Below the pieces are notes generated by a model, which worked only from the letters and a program-made list of their open reading frames with translations, ran no database searches and was not told the DNA's origin. From positions 178,183,111-178,247,110 of the forward strand of contig BTPG01000001.1 of assembly GCA_036245525.1 (NCBI GenBank): a DNA stretch of 64,000 bases. The letters run 5' to 3'. This DNA is from Semisulcospira habei (Eukaryota; Mollusca; Gastropoda; Semisulcospiridae). The translations under genes were made by a program, and so were the position numbers. This document shows positions 1 to 9,550 of the stretch, piece after piece; the stretch's first letter is position 1, and each line of letters starts with the position of its first letter.

Positions 1-444
1 TATTTCTGGTAGTTTTGTTTTATCAGCCATATCAATCTCTTGCTCAGTCGGTAATTTTGATTGCGAATCATTTACAATGGTAGCAGCTCGAGGTGGTATC
101 CTTCTTTCACCAACACCAAGTTGGCGCAAGGCACTAACACCACCTTCACCTTTGATTGTACCTAAAGCTCTAAAACTACTAGGGTTGTTTTTCTTAGTTA
201 ATAGTATTTTACCTTTGTCAACAGTTTTTAAATATAAATGTCCTTTTTCATATTCAAACTGATTAGGATCTATTTGATATGGACGCTCACCAACACTATC
301 ATAAAATGAGTTCACTTTGGTTTCTAAAAGTTCGTGATACATACTAGAAGTATTACTTGTACCAGTCATATCTGTGATACTGGTATCTGAGACATTCATG
401 TCATCCATTTTAAACTCTTCATGATTAAATCCTCCCGCTGCCAT
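1..444 (-). CDS. Polinton-type protein, partial (C-terminus outside window)
   Basis: A frame opens at the ATG at 442-444 and reads leftward to the window edge without a stop, giving 148 codons. The first 35 or so residues are acidic and rich in Met, Ser and Thr. They are followed by a segment with the motif FEYEKGHLYL (about residues 62-71) and later GGVSALRQLGVGERR. I recall similar F-E-x-x-x-G-x-L-Y and LRxLG patterns in uncharacterised Polinton proteins, but I cannot name a function. It is divergent from the capsid gene, with 41 bp between the two ATGs, so the pair probably shares a promoter region. Codon use and AT content match the neighbouring Polinton genes. Confidence 0.7.
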   Translation of the reverse strand, partial: MAAGGFNHEEFKMDDMNVSDTSITDMTGTSNTSSMYHELLETKVNSFYDSVGERPYQIDPNQFEYEKGHLYLKTVDKGKILLTKKNNPSSFRALGTIKGEGGVSALRQLGVGERRIPPRAATIVNDSQSKLPTEQEIDMADKTKLPEI

Positions 445-485
445 TGTTTTATTAATTTATTATTTTTTTATTGTGCATAATAAAA
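445..485. promoter_or_regulatory. Divergent intergenic region of the Polinton
   Basis: These 41 bp are almost pure A/T and separate two diverging start codons. They must hold the leader, and probably the core promoter, of both genes. The + side reads ATAATAAAA directly before the capsid ATG. The same A-rich leader precedes the other + strand starts of this element. Confidence 0.4.
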
Positions 486-1772
486 ATGACACAGTCTTAC
501 GGTTCAAAGTTAGACCCATACAGAAAACTACGTGAGCCCCTGGGTGTTAAGGGCATAAGACAATCAATCGTCATCACAAACAATCCTAGTACCATAGACC
601 AGAATCAAACACTTACAGTCAAGTTTCCAAACCTAGGTCCCAGTGACGTTATTGTTCCTGGCACTGCACGCCTTGCATTTAATATTGAACTATCATCAGA
701 CGCAGACGTAAACAGAACACTGGTTGACAATCTTGGCAGAGCAATTGTTAGAACTATTAAAGTAAAACTTGAAGGACAGGAAGTGTTTAGTCTTGATGAC
801 TCAGATGTATTCTACTGTTACAAAGACCTTTGGCTAACAAGAGAAGAACGAGAAGATCGTATTTACCAAGGCATACAGCCAGATAATGTTGGTAAACTTC
901 GAATCGACGCCGGAGATAAAGTAACTACTGGGGTACCAAAGGAAGTTATAATGGCTGAAACATATGGATCCAGATTCTACATTCCACTTGAGTTTGAAAT
1001 CCTAACAGCTCATCTGCCTTATTATCAAGGAGCACTGAATGACCGTCTGAGTTTTGAACTAACCTTCAATGACTACTCCAAAGTAATTAAATCATCTGCC
1101 ACAGATGCAACATACAAGATCTCTAACATTTCCTTGGAATATGAAATTGTCACACACACTGAACTAGCCAGACTCATTCAAAATCAGTATCAGTCAAGAC
1201 TACCAATTTATTATGACAGGGTGATTAGACATAGTTTAATACCCAAAGACAAGAGTGACCCGATGTGGAACATAAACTTAAACACACCTGCTAGGTCACT
1301 GAAAGGTATTCTTATGTTGTTTGTTGAACCAGCGGCTCCATACAAACGGGATTCAGAAAAATTCTACAATCCTAAGATTACACATTTGTCTTGTACAATC
1401 GAAGGCCGCCCTAATCAAGTGTACGCTTCAGGAATGTTACCTTATCAACACTACGATGAGATCACAAAGTATTTTGCGGGTGGAAGGATTAGAGATAAAC
1501 CTGCAAACATTGCGTGCAAAGATCTACATCTGTATGATGTTAGGATTGGTCAATACCTGACAAACAAGTATGCACTGTGGTTAGACCTTCGTAGTACAGA
1601 TGATGACTATCTTCATGGGTCAGGACGAACTGTCGAGAACGGTAGTGATGGAATAACAATTCAGATACAAAAAAAGGTTGAAACTGCTGCAGCCATAAAC
1701 ATATATTTGTATCTAATTTATGACGCACAACTCAATATTGCAGAAAGCAGACTGAGTGGGCACATATATTAA
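486..1772 (+). CDS. Polinton major capsid protein (double jelly-roll, hexon-like)
   Basis: The predicted protein has 428 residues from the ATG at 486. An upstream in-frame start at 471 is a TTG and is not preferred. The family builds the pseudo-hexagonal capsomers of Polinton/adintovirus particles. Visible support: the early core NLGRAIVRTIKVKLEGQ followed by DLWLTREERED, which fits the conserved strand and helix of the first jelly roll in Polinton capsid proteins; a strand-rich, low-charge body; and its place next to the packaging ATPase. The length is within the usual 400-650 residue range, towards the short end. The frame is intact from start to stop. The next gene starts 20 bp downstream. 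Assignment to the family is by pattern recognition, not alignment. Confidence 0.8.
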   Translation: MTQSYGSKLDPYRKLREPLGVKGIRQSIVITNNPSTIDQNQTLTVKFPNLGPSDVIVPGTARLAFNIELSSDADVNRTLVDNLGRAIVRTIKVKLEGQEVFSLDDSDVFYCYKDLWLTREEREDRIYQGIQPDNVGKLRIDAGDKVTTGVPKEVIMAETYGSRFYIPLEFEILTAHLPYYQGALNDRLSFELTFNDYSKVIKSSATDATYKISNISLEYEIVTHTELARLIQNQYQSRLPIYYDRVIRHSLIPKDKSDPMWNINLNTPARSLKGILMLFVEPAAPYKRDSEKFYNPKITHLSCTIEGRPNQVYASGMLPYQHYDEITKYFAGGRIRDKPANIACKDLHLYDVRIGQYLTNKYALWLDLRSTDDDYLHGSGRTVENGSDGITIQIQKKVETAAAINIYLYLIYDAQLNIAESRLSGHIY

Positions 1773-1791
1773 AATTATATTGTGTATTAAA

Positions 1792-2398
1792 ATGAACTTA
1801 ATGACACTCGATCCACACTGTGGATTGTTTTGTGGTGCCACAGGGTGTGGTAAAACTGAATTTGTACTTAACCTCTTACAAACAAGATACATACACCACT
1901 TTGAAAACATTGTAATATTTTGTCCAACAATAAAACACAACAAAGCTTATCACAACCGTTTATTCATTTGGACTGACAGTAATATCTATTTAGTCGACCC
2001 TGAGAAAAAACTGAATGACTACCTGCTGTATTTTTTCAAACAATTTGAAGGACAGTCAACTTTATTTATTGTTGATGATTGCTCTGCAGAGAAAGACATT
2101 GTCAAAAAAGAGAAATACTTTAGCAGAACTTGCCTTCAGTGGTAGACACGCAAACATCAGTGTTTGGATTCTCACTCAGAAATATAATGCTGTACTAAAA
2201 GATTTTCGAGAACAGTTAAAGTTTATCTGTTTGTTTTACTGTAAGGATCGTGACAGCTTCGAAGACTGTCTCAGAGAAAACGATGTCATTCCAAATAAGC
2301 AAGAACGGGATGATGTAAAAAATAAACTGAAATCAACTAAGCATCTAAAGCTCATTTTAAAGACAGATCAGCCCACAGGGTATGGGTTAGTAAATTAA
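1792..2398 (+). pseudogene. Polinton packaging ATPase (FtsK/HerA, A32-like), single-base frameshift
   Basis: The role is ATP-driven loading of DNA into the capsid. The likely start is the ATG at 1792 (MNLMTLD) or 1801. Walker A is GATGCGKTE near residues 14-22. Walker B is LFIVDDCSAE near residue 90. Downstream, HANISVWILTQ fits the sensor-like strand of this family, and the C-terminus ends at 2398. The first half (frame 1) closes at 2145, while the second half is open in frame 2. The two frames overlap over the A6 run at 2104-2109, which fits one inserted base there. This could be a real lesion, a polymerase-slippage site or a sequencing error. All expected motifs are otherwise present, and total length is about 200 codons, typical for the family. 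Confidence 0.82.
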
Positions 2399-2424
2399 TT
2401 TATCTTTTTGGTTTGTCTATAAAA

Positions 2425-2820
2425 ATGACGGACGGACAAGAGGATCAAAATTGGCCTATTGGTAAATTCATGGATATTACATCGAGTTTCAGGGATTTTA
2501 TGCTTATTAGTGACTTAAAAACACAAGTTAGACGCCCTTTTTTAAAACTCCCAACACCGATGAAGATACACATGACATATAGTTTTTATCTTGGATATTC
2601 TAATACTTTTCCATGTTATAATAATAGGACAAATGATTTTTTAGTTTATGATGCTAAATCTGACTGGTTTAAGATTATGTGTTTACAAATACACCATCAA
2701 ATAAAAAAAGAAAATAAAAATGTTAAATTTATTACTGTTAATAAAACAATATTACACATGCAAAAGATTGAACATGATACAACAGAAGACATACCAGGAA
2801 AGTGGCTTATTTGTTGGTAA
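2425..2820 (+). CDS. Small Polinton protein of unknown function
   Basis: The product has 131 residues from the ATG at 2425. The leader TATAAAA directly before it resembles those of the neighbouring starts. The sequence is moderately basic with many aromatics (SFYLGYSNTFPCYNN, SDWFKIMCLQIHHQI), and no signal peptide or membrane segment is evident. I do not recognise a family. It starts 26 bp after the ATPase stop and ends about 90 bp before PolB, in the same orientation, so it is probably part of the same expressed set. Confidence 0.6.
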   Translation: MTDGQEDQNWPIGKFMDITSSFRDFMLISDLKTQVRRPFLKLPTPMKIHMTYSFYLGYSNTFPCYNNRTNDFLVYDAKSDWFKIMCLQIHHQIKKENKNVKFITVNKTILHMQKIEHDTTEDIPGKWLICW

Positions 2821-2913
2821 TTAATTTTGTCTATTATATAGGTTTTTGTCAATAAAGTGCCATTTTACACTATATAATTTTCTATTTATTTTTTTGTCGG
2901 ACAAATAAAAAAG

Positions 2914-4096
2914 ATGGACAACCATCAAAGATTAAGAAACGTGTTTCACACAACTGACTTACCTATATATAATATTTACAATGTCTATGAATCAATAGAA
3001 AGATCTTTTTTAGTCATACAAAATAACCTTCTTTCTGATAGTGTAAAGATTCAGATTGTTGCAAAAATAGAATTTGCCAGAGATGTTGGTGAAGTTATTG
3101 TAACGTATATCTCGACAAGGCAGCACACAGTTAATTCGAGAAGAGAACTAGAAAAAGTGTTTAGAGAAAGATTGTTGCCTGACTTCCATGAAGCAATTGA
3201 CAGAGCAGAAATGCAAGGGTCTGGCTGGCATGAAGGCCTTGTACATGAACTACAACTAAAGCAGTCAAGATATCATCCTATTTTAGGCAAATCATGGATA
3301 CCACTTCCAACTGAGGTTGCAAACAAAAAGGCTGTAGTCAATATTCAAAACAATGACAACTATTGTTTCATGTGGTGTGTGCTTGCTAAACTTCATTTTG
3401 TAAAAGCAAAACCTGATCGTGTATCTAACTATATCAAATTTGTAAATGAACTCAACTTCAGTGGCATTGAGTTCCCTGTTAAAATAGAGGACATAGACTT
3501 GTTTGAAAAACTAAATCCTGGTATATCTGTAAATGTGTATGTGTGGGATAATGAGTCTGAAAATAAGTTACAGCCAATTAGAGTGTCCCCAATTGCCCCA
3601 ACCTATGGTCAGTCAGAAGATAAACATGTTGACATGTTGCTAATTGGTGATAACAATAACTTCCACTACACAATTATCAGAAATATGTCACGTCTAATTC
3701 ATGATCATACAACAAAACACAATGGCAAACAGGAAGTTTGTAAAAAATGTTTACAAAGATTTTCCTCCATAAAATTAGCAGACAAACATGTTTTACACTG
3801 CAGATCAGCTGATGACATACAAACTGTACTTAAGTATCCAGATCCTGGCAGTCAAGTGTATTTTAAGAACTATGGGAATCAGCAAAAGCTGCCGTTTGTA
3901 GTATATGCTGATTTTGAATCACTCGTTGTTCCTTATGAAGGTCCTGTTCCAGAGTCATTACCAAAGACTATAAAATTGAGTGACCAAGTGGTGTGTTCTT
4001 TTGGATACATTATTGTTAGGTCAGACGGTCTTCATTCAGAACCTGTTATCTACAGGGGTGAAAATGCAGCAGCTGAGTTTTTAACAGAAATGAGAC

Positions 4097-4127
<31 letters not shown>

Positions 4128-6782
4128 GCGCATTAAATAGGCGCCTTATCCCAATTGAAAATCGGCTCAAAGCGCCGCCGCGAACTGAACCCAACAAGCA
4201 CGCTCACGTGAATCACGCGCATTCACTCACACACAGTACATAAACACAGAACATTCACGTGGTGCTAAGCTCAAGCGAGCTACTGTAGTTTTTGGAAATT
4301 CAAAATCGTTTGTATTTGAATTTTGATTAAGTGGGCTGAAGCTGATACCAAAGTCGCGGGGGAGGAAGAGCCGGAGTACCCGGAGAAAGAACCCCCGACG
4401 GTCCGCCCGAATTAACGGTGACACTTACTAGAGGAGAAAAATCCGACTCCGGAACCCGTAATCGAACCTCGCACCTTTAGCATTGGTGGCAGGCGTCTTA
4501 ACCACTGCGCCACGGACCGCCCCTGTATATTCAGGTAGTAAGGTATTTTGAAAACTGTCAGATGCCTTTGGTGATGACAGAAGAAGACAAACAGAATTTT
4601 GATGCAGCAGTGATGTGTTGGATTTGTGAAGACGTCCTTGATGGTGATAAAGTTTGCGATCATGATCACATAACTGGTCGTTACAGAGGTGCCGCTCATA
4701 ACAAATGTAACTTGTTATTAAAAATAAATCCTAAGACATATAAGTTACCAATCTTTTTTCACAATCTGAAGGGATATGATTCACACATTATCATGCAGGC
4801 TGTAGACGAGTCTTACAAAAAAATTAGTTGTATTGCCCAGACAACTGAAAAATACTTGACTTTTAGGTTAGATAAATTAGCATTTTATGACTCCATGCAA
4901 CATTTGTCTTTAGGGTTGGCTAGTCTGGCAGAAGGACTGAGTGAGTATCCAATAACAAGTAAATATTTTGAGCCGGACTTGATTAAAAAAGGTGTTTATC
5001 CATATGAGTACATTGATCACTGGGTTGTGTTTGAAGAAACAAGACTACCACCAAAAGAGAAATTTTATTCTACACTAATTGGTAAAGGTATTTCTGACTC
5101 TGAATACCAACACGCACTTAATGCATGGGAAAAACTAGGGTGTAAAACTATTGGTGACTATCATGACCAATACTTGAAAGCTGATGTTTGCTTGCTAGCA
5201 GACGTATTTGAAAGTTACCGTGAAAAGGGTTTGTTACACTACAAGCTTGACCCTGCTTGTTACATAACTAGTCCTGGCATGACATGGGATGCATTTTTGA
5301 AATCCAGTAAGATATTTATAGACCTGTTGTCTGATCGTACGATGGGTGAAATGGTGGAACGTGGATTGAGGGGAGGTATTAGTCTAGCAGCAAACAATTA
5401 TGGCAAGGCCAACAACAAATATCTTGACGACTTTGACCCGTCAAAGCCAATGTCATTTATTACATACTTGGATGCTAATAATTTGTATGGATTTGCAATG
5501 TGTGAATTGTTGCCATTAAAAAAAATTTGTTTGTATGATTTGTCACAGTATGGCATAAAAAAATTAACAAAATATATTATGGATCGAGGTCAAAATGATG
5601 AAAAGGGTTGGATCTTTGAAGTAGACTTGGAGTATCCACACCATTTACATGATTACCATAATGATTATCCATTAGCAGTTGAGAAACTGAGTTTAACGGG
5701 GAAAAAAGAAGACACCAAACTTGTACCAAATTTAAATGACAAATTCAATTACGTTTGTCACTATCGATTGTTACAGTTTTACATCAGACATGGTTTAGTA
5801 CTAAAGAAAGTTCATAGAGGAATTCAATTTGATCAAAGTGCTTTTATGAAAGATTACATAATGAAAAACACAACATTGCGTGCAAGAGAAGGTAACACTG
5901 CATTTGACAAAGACTTCTTTAAGCTTATGAACAATGCTTGTTTTGGTAAGACAATGGAAAATCCTCATCACAGAAAAGATGTGAGACTAGTCACAACTGA
6001 ATCAGGTGCAATTAAACTTACAGGTAAGCCCCAGTACACAGGGTATAAAGAATTTCATTCATCATTGTATGCAGTGTCACTCAAAAAAAAGATTGTTAAA
6101 CTGGACAAGCCAGTATTTATTGGTATGGCAATTCTTGAGTTATCAAAACTGTTAATGCTTGAATTTTATTATGATTACTTTAAACCAAAATATCCTGACT
6201 GCCGTCTGCTATACACTGACACTGACTCTATGATCATAGATGTGCCTACTGAAGACTTTTATGAAGACATGAAAACAGAACTACACATGTATAACACGTC
6301 TGACTACCCTAAAGACCATCCACTGTTTAGCACACAAAACAAGAAAGTGCCTGGTAAGTTTAAAGATGAACTGAATGGTGTGCCTATAGTTGAGTATGTT
6401 GGACTGAGATCAAAAATGTATTCTATACTGCACCAGAAGGGAAGTCAGTCAAAAGCCAAAGGAATAAAAAAAAACAGCAATAAAAAATAAAGACATACGT
6501 CATGAACATTACAAGCAAGTGTTAGATGGTGCATTAATGCCTGATTATCCAAACAAGACACTAAGATCAAACAAACATAATATTGAAATGATTCAAACAT
6601 ATAAAAAGTCTCTAGCAGTTGGAGACACAAAAAGAGTGTTTCACACTAAGGAAAAAGCTTATGCACCAGGTCATTACAGGCTCAAGTTATCTGAAGAAAT
6701 AGCTGATAATCTGCTTGATAAACTAATTGATGAATTGAAATTGTTAAAAGTGGGTAACAGTATCTGTGGGAATAATCTGTAA
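2914..6782 (+). pseudogene. Protein-primed DNA polymerase B of Polinton, split by a SINE and frameshifted
   Basis: This enzyme replicates the element from terminal proteins. The N-terminal part (2914 to about 4098) holds the NNDNYCFMWCVL segment, a zinc-finger-like CKKCLQRFSS...HVLHC, and Exo I (YADFESL, about residue 332). After the SINE come an HNH/endonuclease VII-like finger (CWICED...CDHDH...HNKCN, 4616-4711), Exo II (FHNLKGYDSH), Exo III (LKADVCLLADVFE), motif A (YLDANNLYG), motif B (KLMNNACFGKTMEN) and motif C (YTDTDSM). The frame stops at 6490, but the conserved C-terminal segment continues in another frame to 6782. The switch fits an indel in the A9 run at 6466-6474. The SINE at 4099-4523 separates the exonuclease motifs, so this copy cannot make a normal enzyme. 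The 3' end overlaps the convergent integrase gene by 39 bp. Confidence 0.9.
4099..4523 (-). mobile_element. tRNA-derived SINE with (TTA)n tail, copy 1
   Basis: On the - strand the element starts near 4523 with a tRNA-like head. The A box TGGCGCAGTGG is at 4502-4512 and the B box GGTTCGATTAC at 4458-4468. A GC-rich body of about 300 bp follows and the element ends in a TTATTATT tail at 4099-4127. The same sequence recurs at 24771-25207 and 54143-54558. It interrupts polymerase B. I could not find a clear target-site duplication for this copy; the tail microsatellite may have eroded it. The 3' part (GGCGCC...TATTTAATGCGC then TTA repeats) resembles the L2-like LINE tail at about 17690-17771. 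Confidence 0.85.
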
Positions 6783-7691
6783 TTCTTCTCTGACAAATGC
6801 CCTCTTTGGTGCAGGCTCATACAGATAATATATTGTTGCATTAGCTGAAGGAACTATTTTTTTTATATTATGAACAGATGTAGACCAAATTGGATCAGTT
6901 GCCCTACGTCTAACGTCATTTTCAGCTTCACCTGGTTGATACAAATATCTCACCTGTTTTGTAAACAAGCTAGTGTCTGGAGGTGTTATTGCTTTTATTT
7001 CTGACGGTATTGTTTTCAATTTAATAGAATCAACAGGTTTAGGGTGACCCTCATTATTCATTGCTTTTATTACAGACGGTAATCTTTTAACCCACTCAGT
7101 GTTACGTGTGTCATGCATGAGTTCCTTAGAATACTGATAGCTAAAAAGTCTCTCCGATAATTGCTTGTTAAAGTTTTCTACAATAGCCTGTGATCTATGC
7201 AAGCCTGGTATGCCTCGCCGCACTAGCACTCCATGCTTTGCAAATAACTGATTAACAGCGCCTTTAAATTCACTCCCATCATCAACCTGCACAAGCCTAG
7301 GGTATTTTAAAGGACCTCGACTATATATTTTTGATAATGCAGTGGCCACTGTTACAGCTTTTTTGTCAGTTATGGGTTCTGCATCCTTATACCTTGAAGC
7401 TATGTCAACAACAGTTAATGCATACTTGTATCGTTTCTTTTTTATTGTGTCATGCGGAAGAAACAGGAGGTCCATTTGGTGTGTGTCATTAGGGATAGTG
7501 TTTTCAAAATGAGGCCTTGTTATTTTTCTTGGAGCAGGAAGATATATTTGCCAAATTGCCTGTTTTTTGAGCCACTGTTTTATTTGGTTGACATCTCCAC
7601 CCACAGCAGCATGCAATTTTTCTACTGCAGTATTCCCTTTCCAGTAGCCAATTGGGGAGTAATATATTTTTGATAGTTTAGCGTCTGCCAT
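6744..7691 (-). CDS. Polinton integrase (RVE/DDE retroviral-like)
   Basis: The predicted protein has 315 residues starting at MADAKL (ATG at 7689-7691); a start 12 bp upstream is possible. It joins element ends to host DNA. DDE core: first Asp in HQMDLLFL, second Asp in VQVDDGSEF, Glu in SQAIVENFNKQL. An N-terminal segment with conserved aromatic and basic residues precedes the core. The C-terminal segment (VRYLYQPGE to YYLYEPAPKRAFVREEL) matches the SH3/chromo-like tail position of Polinton integrases. The frame is intact. It converges on and slightly overlaps the polymerase 3' end. Its start overlaps the preceding - strand gene (7678-8109) by 14 bp, so the - strand genes may be co-expressed. 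Confidence 0.88.
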   Translation of the reverse strand: MADAKLSKIYYSPIGYWKGNTAVEKLHAAVGGDVNQIKQWLKKQAIWQIYLPAPRKITRPHFENTIPNDTHQMDLLFLPHDTIKKKRYKYALTVVDIASRYKDAEPITDKKAVTVATALSKIYSRGPLKYPRLVQVDDGSEFKGAVNQLFAKHGVLVRRGIPGLHRSQAIVENFNKQLSERLFSYQYSKELMHDTRNTEWVKRLPSVIKAMNNEGHPKPVDSIKLKTIPSEIKAITPPDTSLFTKQVRYLYQPGEAENDVRRRATDPIWSTSVHNIKKIVPSANATIYYLYEPAPKRAFVREELQIIPTDTVTHF

Positions 7692-8109
7692 TTTTTTTAG
7701 CAATATAAACTCCTGTAAAATATACTAATGTCATTCCTACTAAAACAAATATTATTTCTCCATTTCTTTGTTCTGGGCTTGGTTGGTAGTAGTCACTAAG
7801 TTTTGGTTGTGGAATAGACATGTCTTCACCAGTTACAAGATAGTATTCTTTGATAGCGTCATCGACATTTGAAAATGTATGCTGTGCGTGACCCTCAAGT
7901 TTTAGTTTTTCATTAATAAAATCAAGTTTCTCAATTCTTTGCTTTTCATAATCTTGTTGAGCTTGAGCTAGTTTTTCAGATGCCTCATTGTGTCGCTTCA
8001 TTTCTTCTGCTGATTCTTCTTTACTAACTTTTGAAAAGAAATAGTTTGATCCACTAAAAGCTAATGCGTTAATAACTGCACCACCAATCATGACAGCTAT
8101 AGTTGCCAT
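7678..8109 (-). CDS. Polinton membrane protein with coiled-coil
   Basis: The product has 143 residues. An N-terminal hydrophobic stretch (MATIAVMIGGAVINALAF) is followed by a charged, heptad-like helix (about residues 30-75, rich in E, K and Q). A linker leads to a C-terminal membrane segment (IIFVLVGMTLVYFTGVYIA) and a basic KKNGRR end. I recall proteins of this layout in invertebrate Polintons, but their function is unknown to me. A virion membrane or core-associated structural role is an inference. It sits 8 bp downstream of the next - strand gene and overlaps the integrase start. Confidence 0.7.
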   Translation of the reverse strand: MATIAVMIGGAVINALAFSGSNYFFSKVSKEESAEEMKRHNEASEKLAQAQQDYEKQRIEKLDFINEKLKLEGHAQHTFSNVDDAIKEYYLVTGEDMSIPQPKLSDYYQPSPEQRNGEIIFVLVGMTLVYFTGVYIAKKNGRR

Positions 8110-8117
8110 ATTTTTAT

Positions 8118-8348
8118 TTACATAGAAATATTTTCTGGAATAATTCCTTGCTTGACTAGAAAATCTTTTGTTGCAATCGATGCTGTTATAACAACTACTA
8201 GTTTAGCACTGTCTTCGAAGTCTAATTTACTAAGGTCTGCTGATTTCATTTTGAGAAGACTTTTTCCCAGCATAGAATAAGCTACTGCTAGTCCACTTAT
8301 TACAGCAGAGTGATAGACAAGGTTCATTAAGTTCTTTGTGTCGCTCAT
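8118..8348 (-). CDS. Small Polinton membrane protein (76 aa)
   Basis: This is a short hydrophobic protein with a likely membrane helix in HSAVISGLAVAYSMLG, a KLDFEDSAKL turn and a second hydrophobic stretch ending in DFLVKQGIIP. The SGLAVxYSMLGK and LVKQGIIP motifs fit a small protein family I associate with animal Polintons; its function is not known to me. The ATG at 8346-8348 follows an A-rich leader. It lies between two other small - strand genes with 8-36 bp spacing. Confidence 0.7.
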   Translation of the reverse strand: MSDTKNLMNLVYHSAVISGLAVAYSMLGKSLLKMKSADLSKLDFEDSAKLVVVITASIATKDFLVKQGIIPENISM

Positions 8349-8384
8349 TTTCTTATACCATAAAAATTAAAATAATAAATTTAT

Positions 8385-8795
8385 TTACTGCATGTAAAAT
8401 GGGTCCAAAGGTTTTGGAACTGCTGGTAATGTGGAGACTTCTTCTTTTGTTTTTGGAGTGTTTGATTTTTTGGACACTGTTTGAGTGTTTGGTTTGTATT
8501 TTTTATATAATTGGTAACCTACGTAACCAAATCCGACAACAAATCCAGCAACTATATATTTTGTAGTTTCAGGTTTAGTTGTTTGTCTCTCACTTTGTGG
8601 GGGGTGTGACGGTAGTGACACTGGTGCTGTTGATGGTGTGTCAGTCTTTTCTGTTAATGCTTGAAGCTGTAATTTCTTTTGTCTGTTATATTCAGCTAAT
8701 CTTTTTCCAGCCTCTATTCTACCTGGGCTTTTAGTCTTAGTCACTGTTTGAACCTGTGTCAAGACATGGCTCTGTTGTGGAGTCGTCTCGTCCAT
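8385..8795 (-). CDS. Polinton single-pass membrane protein with basic N-terminus
   Basis: The product has 136 residues. The basic segment SPGRIEAGKRLAEYNRQKK (about residues 24-42) is followed by a Pro/Ser/Thr-rich linker, one membrane helix (YIVAGFVVGFGYVGYQLY) and a short polar tail. The AGKxLAEYN motif recurs in Polinton small proteins as I remember them; the function is unknown. The 5' end overlaps the preceding - gene by 59 bp in a different frame, a viral-style overlap. Confidence 0.68.
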   Translation of the reverse strand: MDETTPQQSHVLTQVQTVTKTKSPGRIEAGKRLAEYNRQKKLQLQALTEKTDTPSTAPVSLPSHPPQSERQTTKPETTKYIVAGFVVGFGYVGYQLYKKYKPNTQTVSKKSNTPKTKEEVSTLPAVPKPLDPFYMQ

Positions 8796-9252
8796 TTTCT
8801 TCTAATTTAAAATTTATTTTAGAAAAATCAATATGACTACTAGTAACAAGTAAGGTTACAGCAGGCGCAAGGTAATTCCCAAACTTGTAAAACATAAGGC
8901 ATGCTAATTTACCTATTGAACTTGAAACTATGGGGTTGCTTTCTAGATCATGTGAAAGGCTGTCACTATCAACAGGTAGGAAGTGACTTACAGCTTTTGT
9001 ATATAGACAGACAAGAGACCGGCTTAAATCACGTGTCATTAGTGAAGCAATGTGATTTTCATATTTAGAATGTAGTTTAATTAGCTCATCAGCAGTAAGG
9101 GATTCTATGTCTTCTGTCATGTATTGTTTACCGAGAAAAGCTTTTGATTTGCCTGACACAACTACAGAGATAAGCCTTTGTTTTTTAGAGTCTAAGTCTT
9201 TGTTCTCTACAGCACAGATATCGCTTAGAAGAAGTAATTCGTCTTGGTTCAT
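8737..9252 (-). CDS. Polinton protein of unknown function, first gene of the - strand set
   Basis: The product has 171 residues from the ATG at 9250-9252 (MNQDELLLL); the longer frame to 9300 lacks a better start. It is mostly helical and acidic at the N-terminus, with a hydrophobic segment LACLMFYKFGNYLAPAVTLLV at about residues 118-138. The FGxYLAP motif is one I associate with a conserved Polinton ORF near the element end. No enzyme motif is visible. The rest of the element to its right (9253-9534) is non-coding terminal DNA. Confidence 0.65.
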   Translation of the reverse strand: MNQDELLLLSDICAVENKDLDSKKQRLISVVVSGKSKAFLGKQYMTEDIESLTADELIKLHSKYENHIASLMTRDLSRSLVCLYTKAVSHFLPVDSDSLSHDLESNPIVSSSIGKLACLMFYKFGNYLAPAVTLLVTSSHIDFSKINFKLEENGRDDSTTEPCLDTGSNSD

Positions 9253-9534
9253 TTTAAAACGTAATATAATAATTTTGTTTAAAGAAGTCAATGACAGCAT
9301 TAATAATTTAGGTTAGGTGGGGGGTCTGGCTTATGATAATCGCGGGTTGGTAGCTGATCAAAAATCGTTGCTTTGAATGATTTCTGGAGTGGAACTAAAA
9401 TGGCTAGGTAATAAAGTTATTGGGTGTATTGGGTGGCGATGGGTTTGTCTAAATGGCTAGTTGATTACAATAATTAGTTGATCGATGTGGCATTTATCGA
9501 TTTGATTGGTTTTCAAATCTTATATTCTCATTCT
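9253..9534. other. Non-coding right terminal region of the Polinton
   Basis: No reading frame stands out. It holds one copy (9375-9428) of a block of about 54 bp repeated at 9599-9652. It ends with ATATTCTCATTCT (9522-9534), which is followed after 16 bp by its own reverse complement at 9551-9563. I take 9534 as the probable element end. The matching left terminal repeat lies outside the window and would decide this. Confidence 0.5.
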
Positions 9535-9550
9535 AGAATTAATTATTCTG

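Larger units (their letters stand above)
1..9534. mobile_element. Polinton/adintovirus-like element, right part (left end outside window)
   Basis: The block is AT-rich, unlike the GC-richer LINEs to its right. It carries the Polinton hallmark set: double-jelly-roll capsid protein, FtsK/HerA-type packaging ATPase, protein-primed polymerase B and RVE integrase, with several small conserved membrane or structural proteins. Genes are packed in two converging sets: MCP, ATPase, a small ORF and PolB on +; integrase and four small genes on -. A further - gene leaves the window at base 1. A protease and a penton-like protein are not visible and may lie to the left. The right terminus is placed near 9534 because the last 13 bp (9522-9534) recur as the end of the mini-element at 9551-9746. 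Lesions are few: one SINE insertion and two single-base frameshifts in A runs. The element therefore looks fairly young. Confidence 0.88.

Noticed and set aside
77..262. Forward 61-codon ORF at the left edge
   Set aside because: It is antisense to the longer open Polinton frame 1-444 and lacks any motif.
4227..4424. Small ORF inside the SINE
   Set aside because: It repeats at the same place in each SINE copy and is not conserved as protein; a SINE is non-coding.
4445..4523. tRNA gene
   Set aside because: A and B boxes are present, but the sequence is the head of a repeated SINE with divergent body and tail, found three times in the window.
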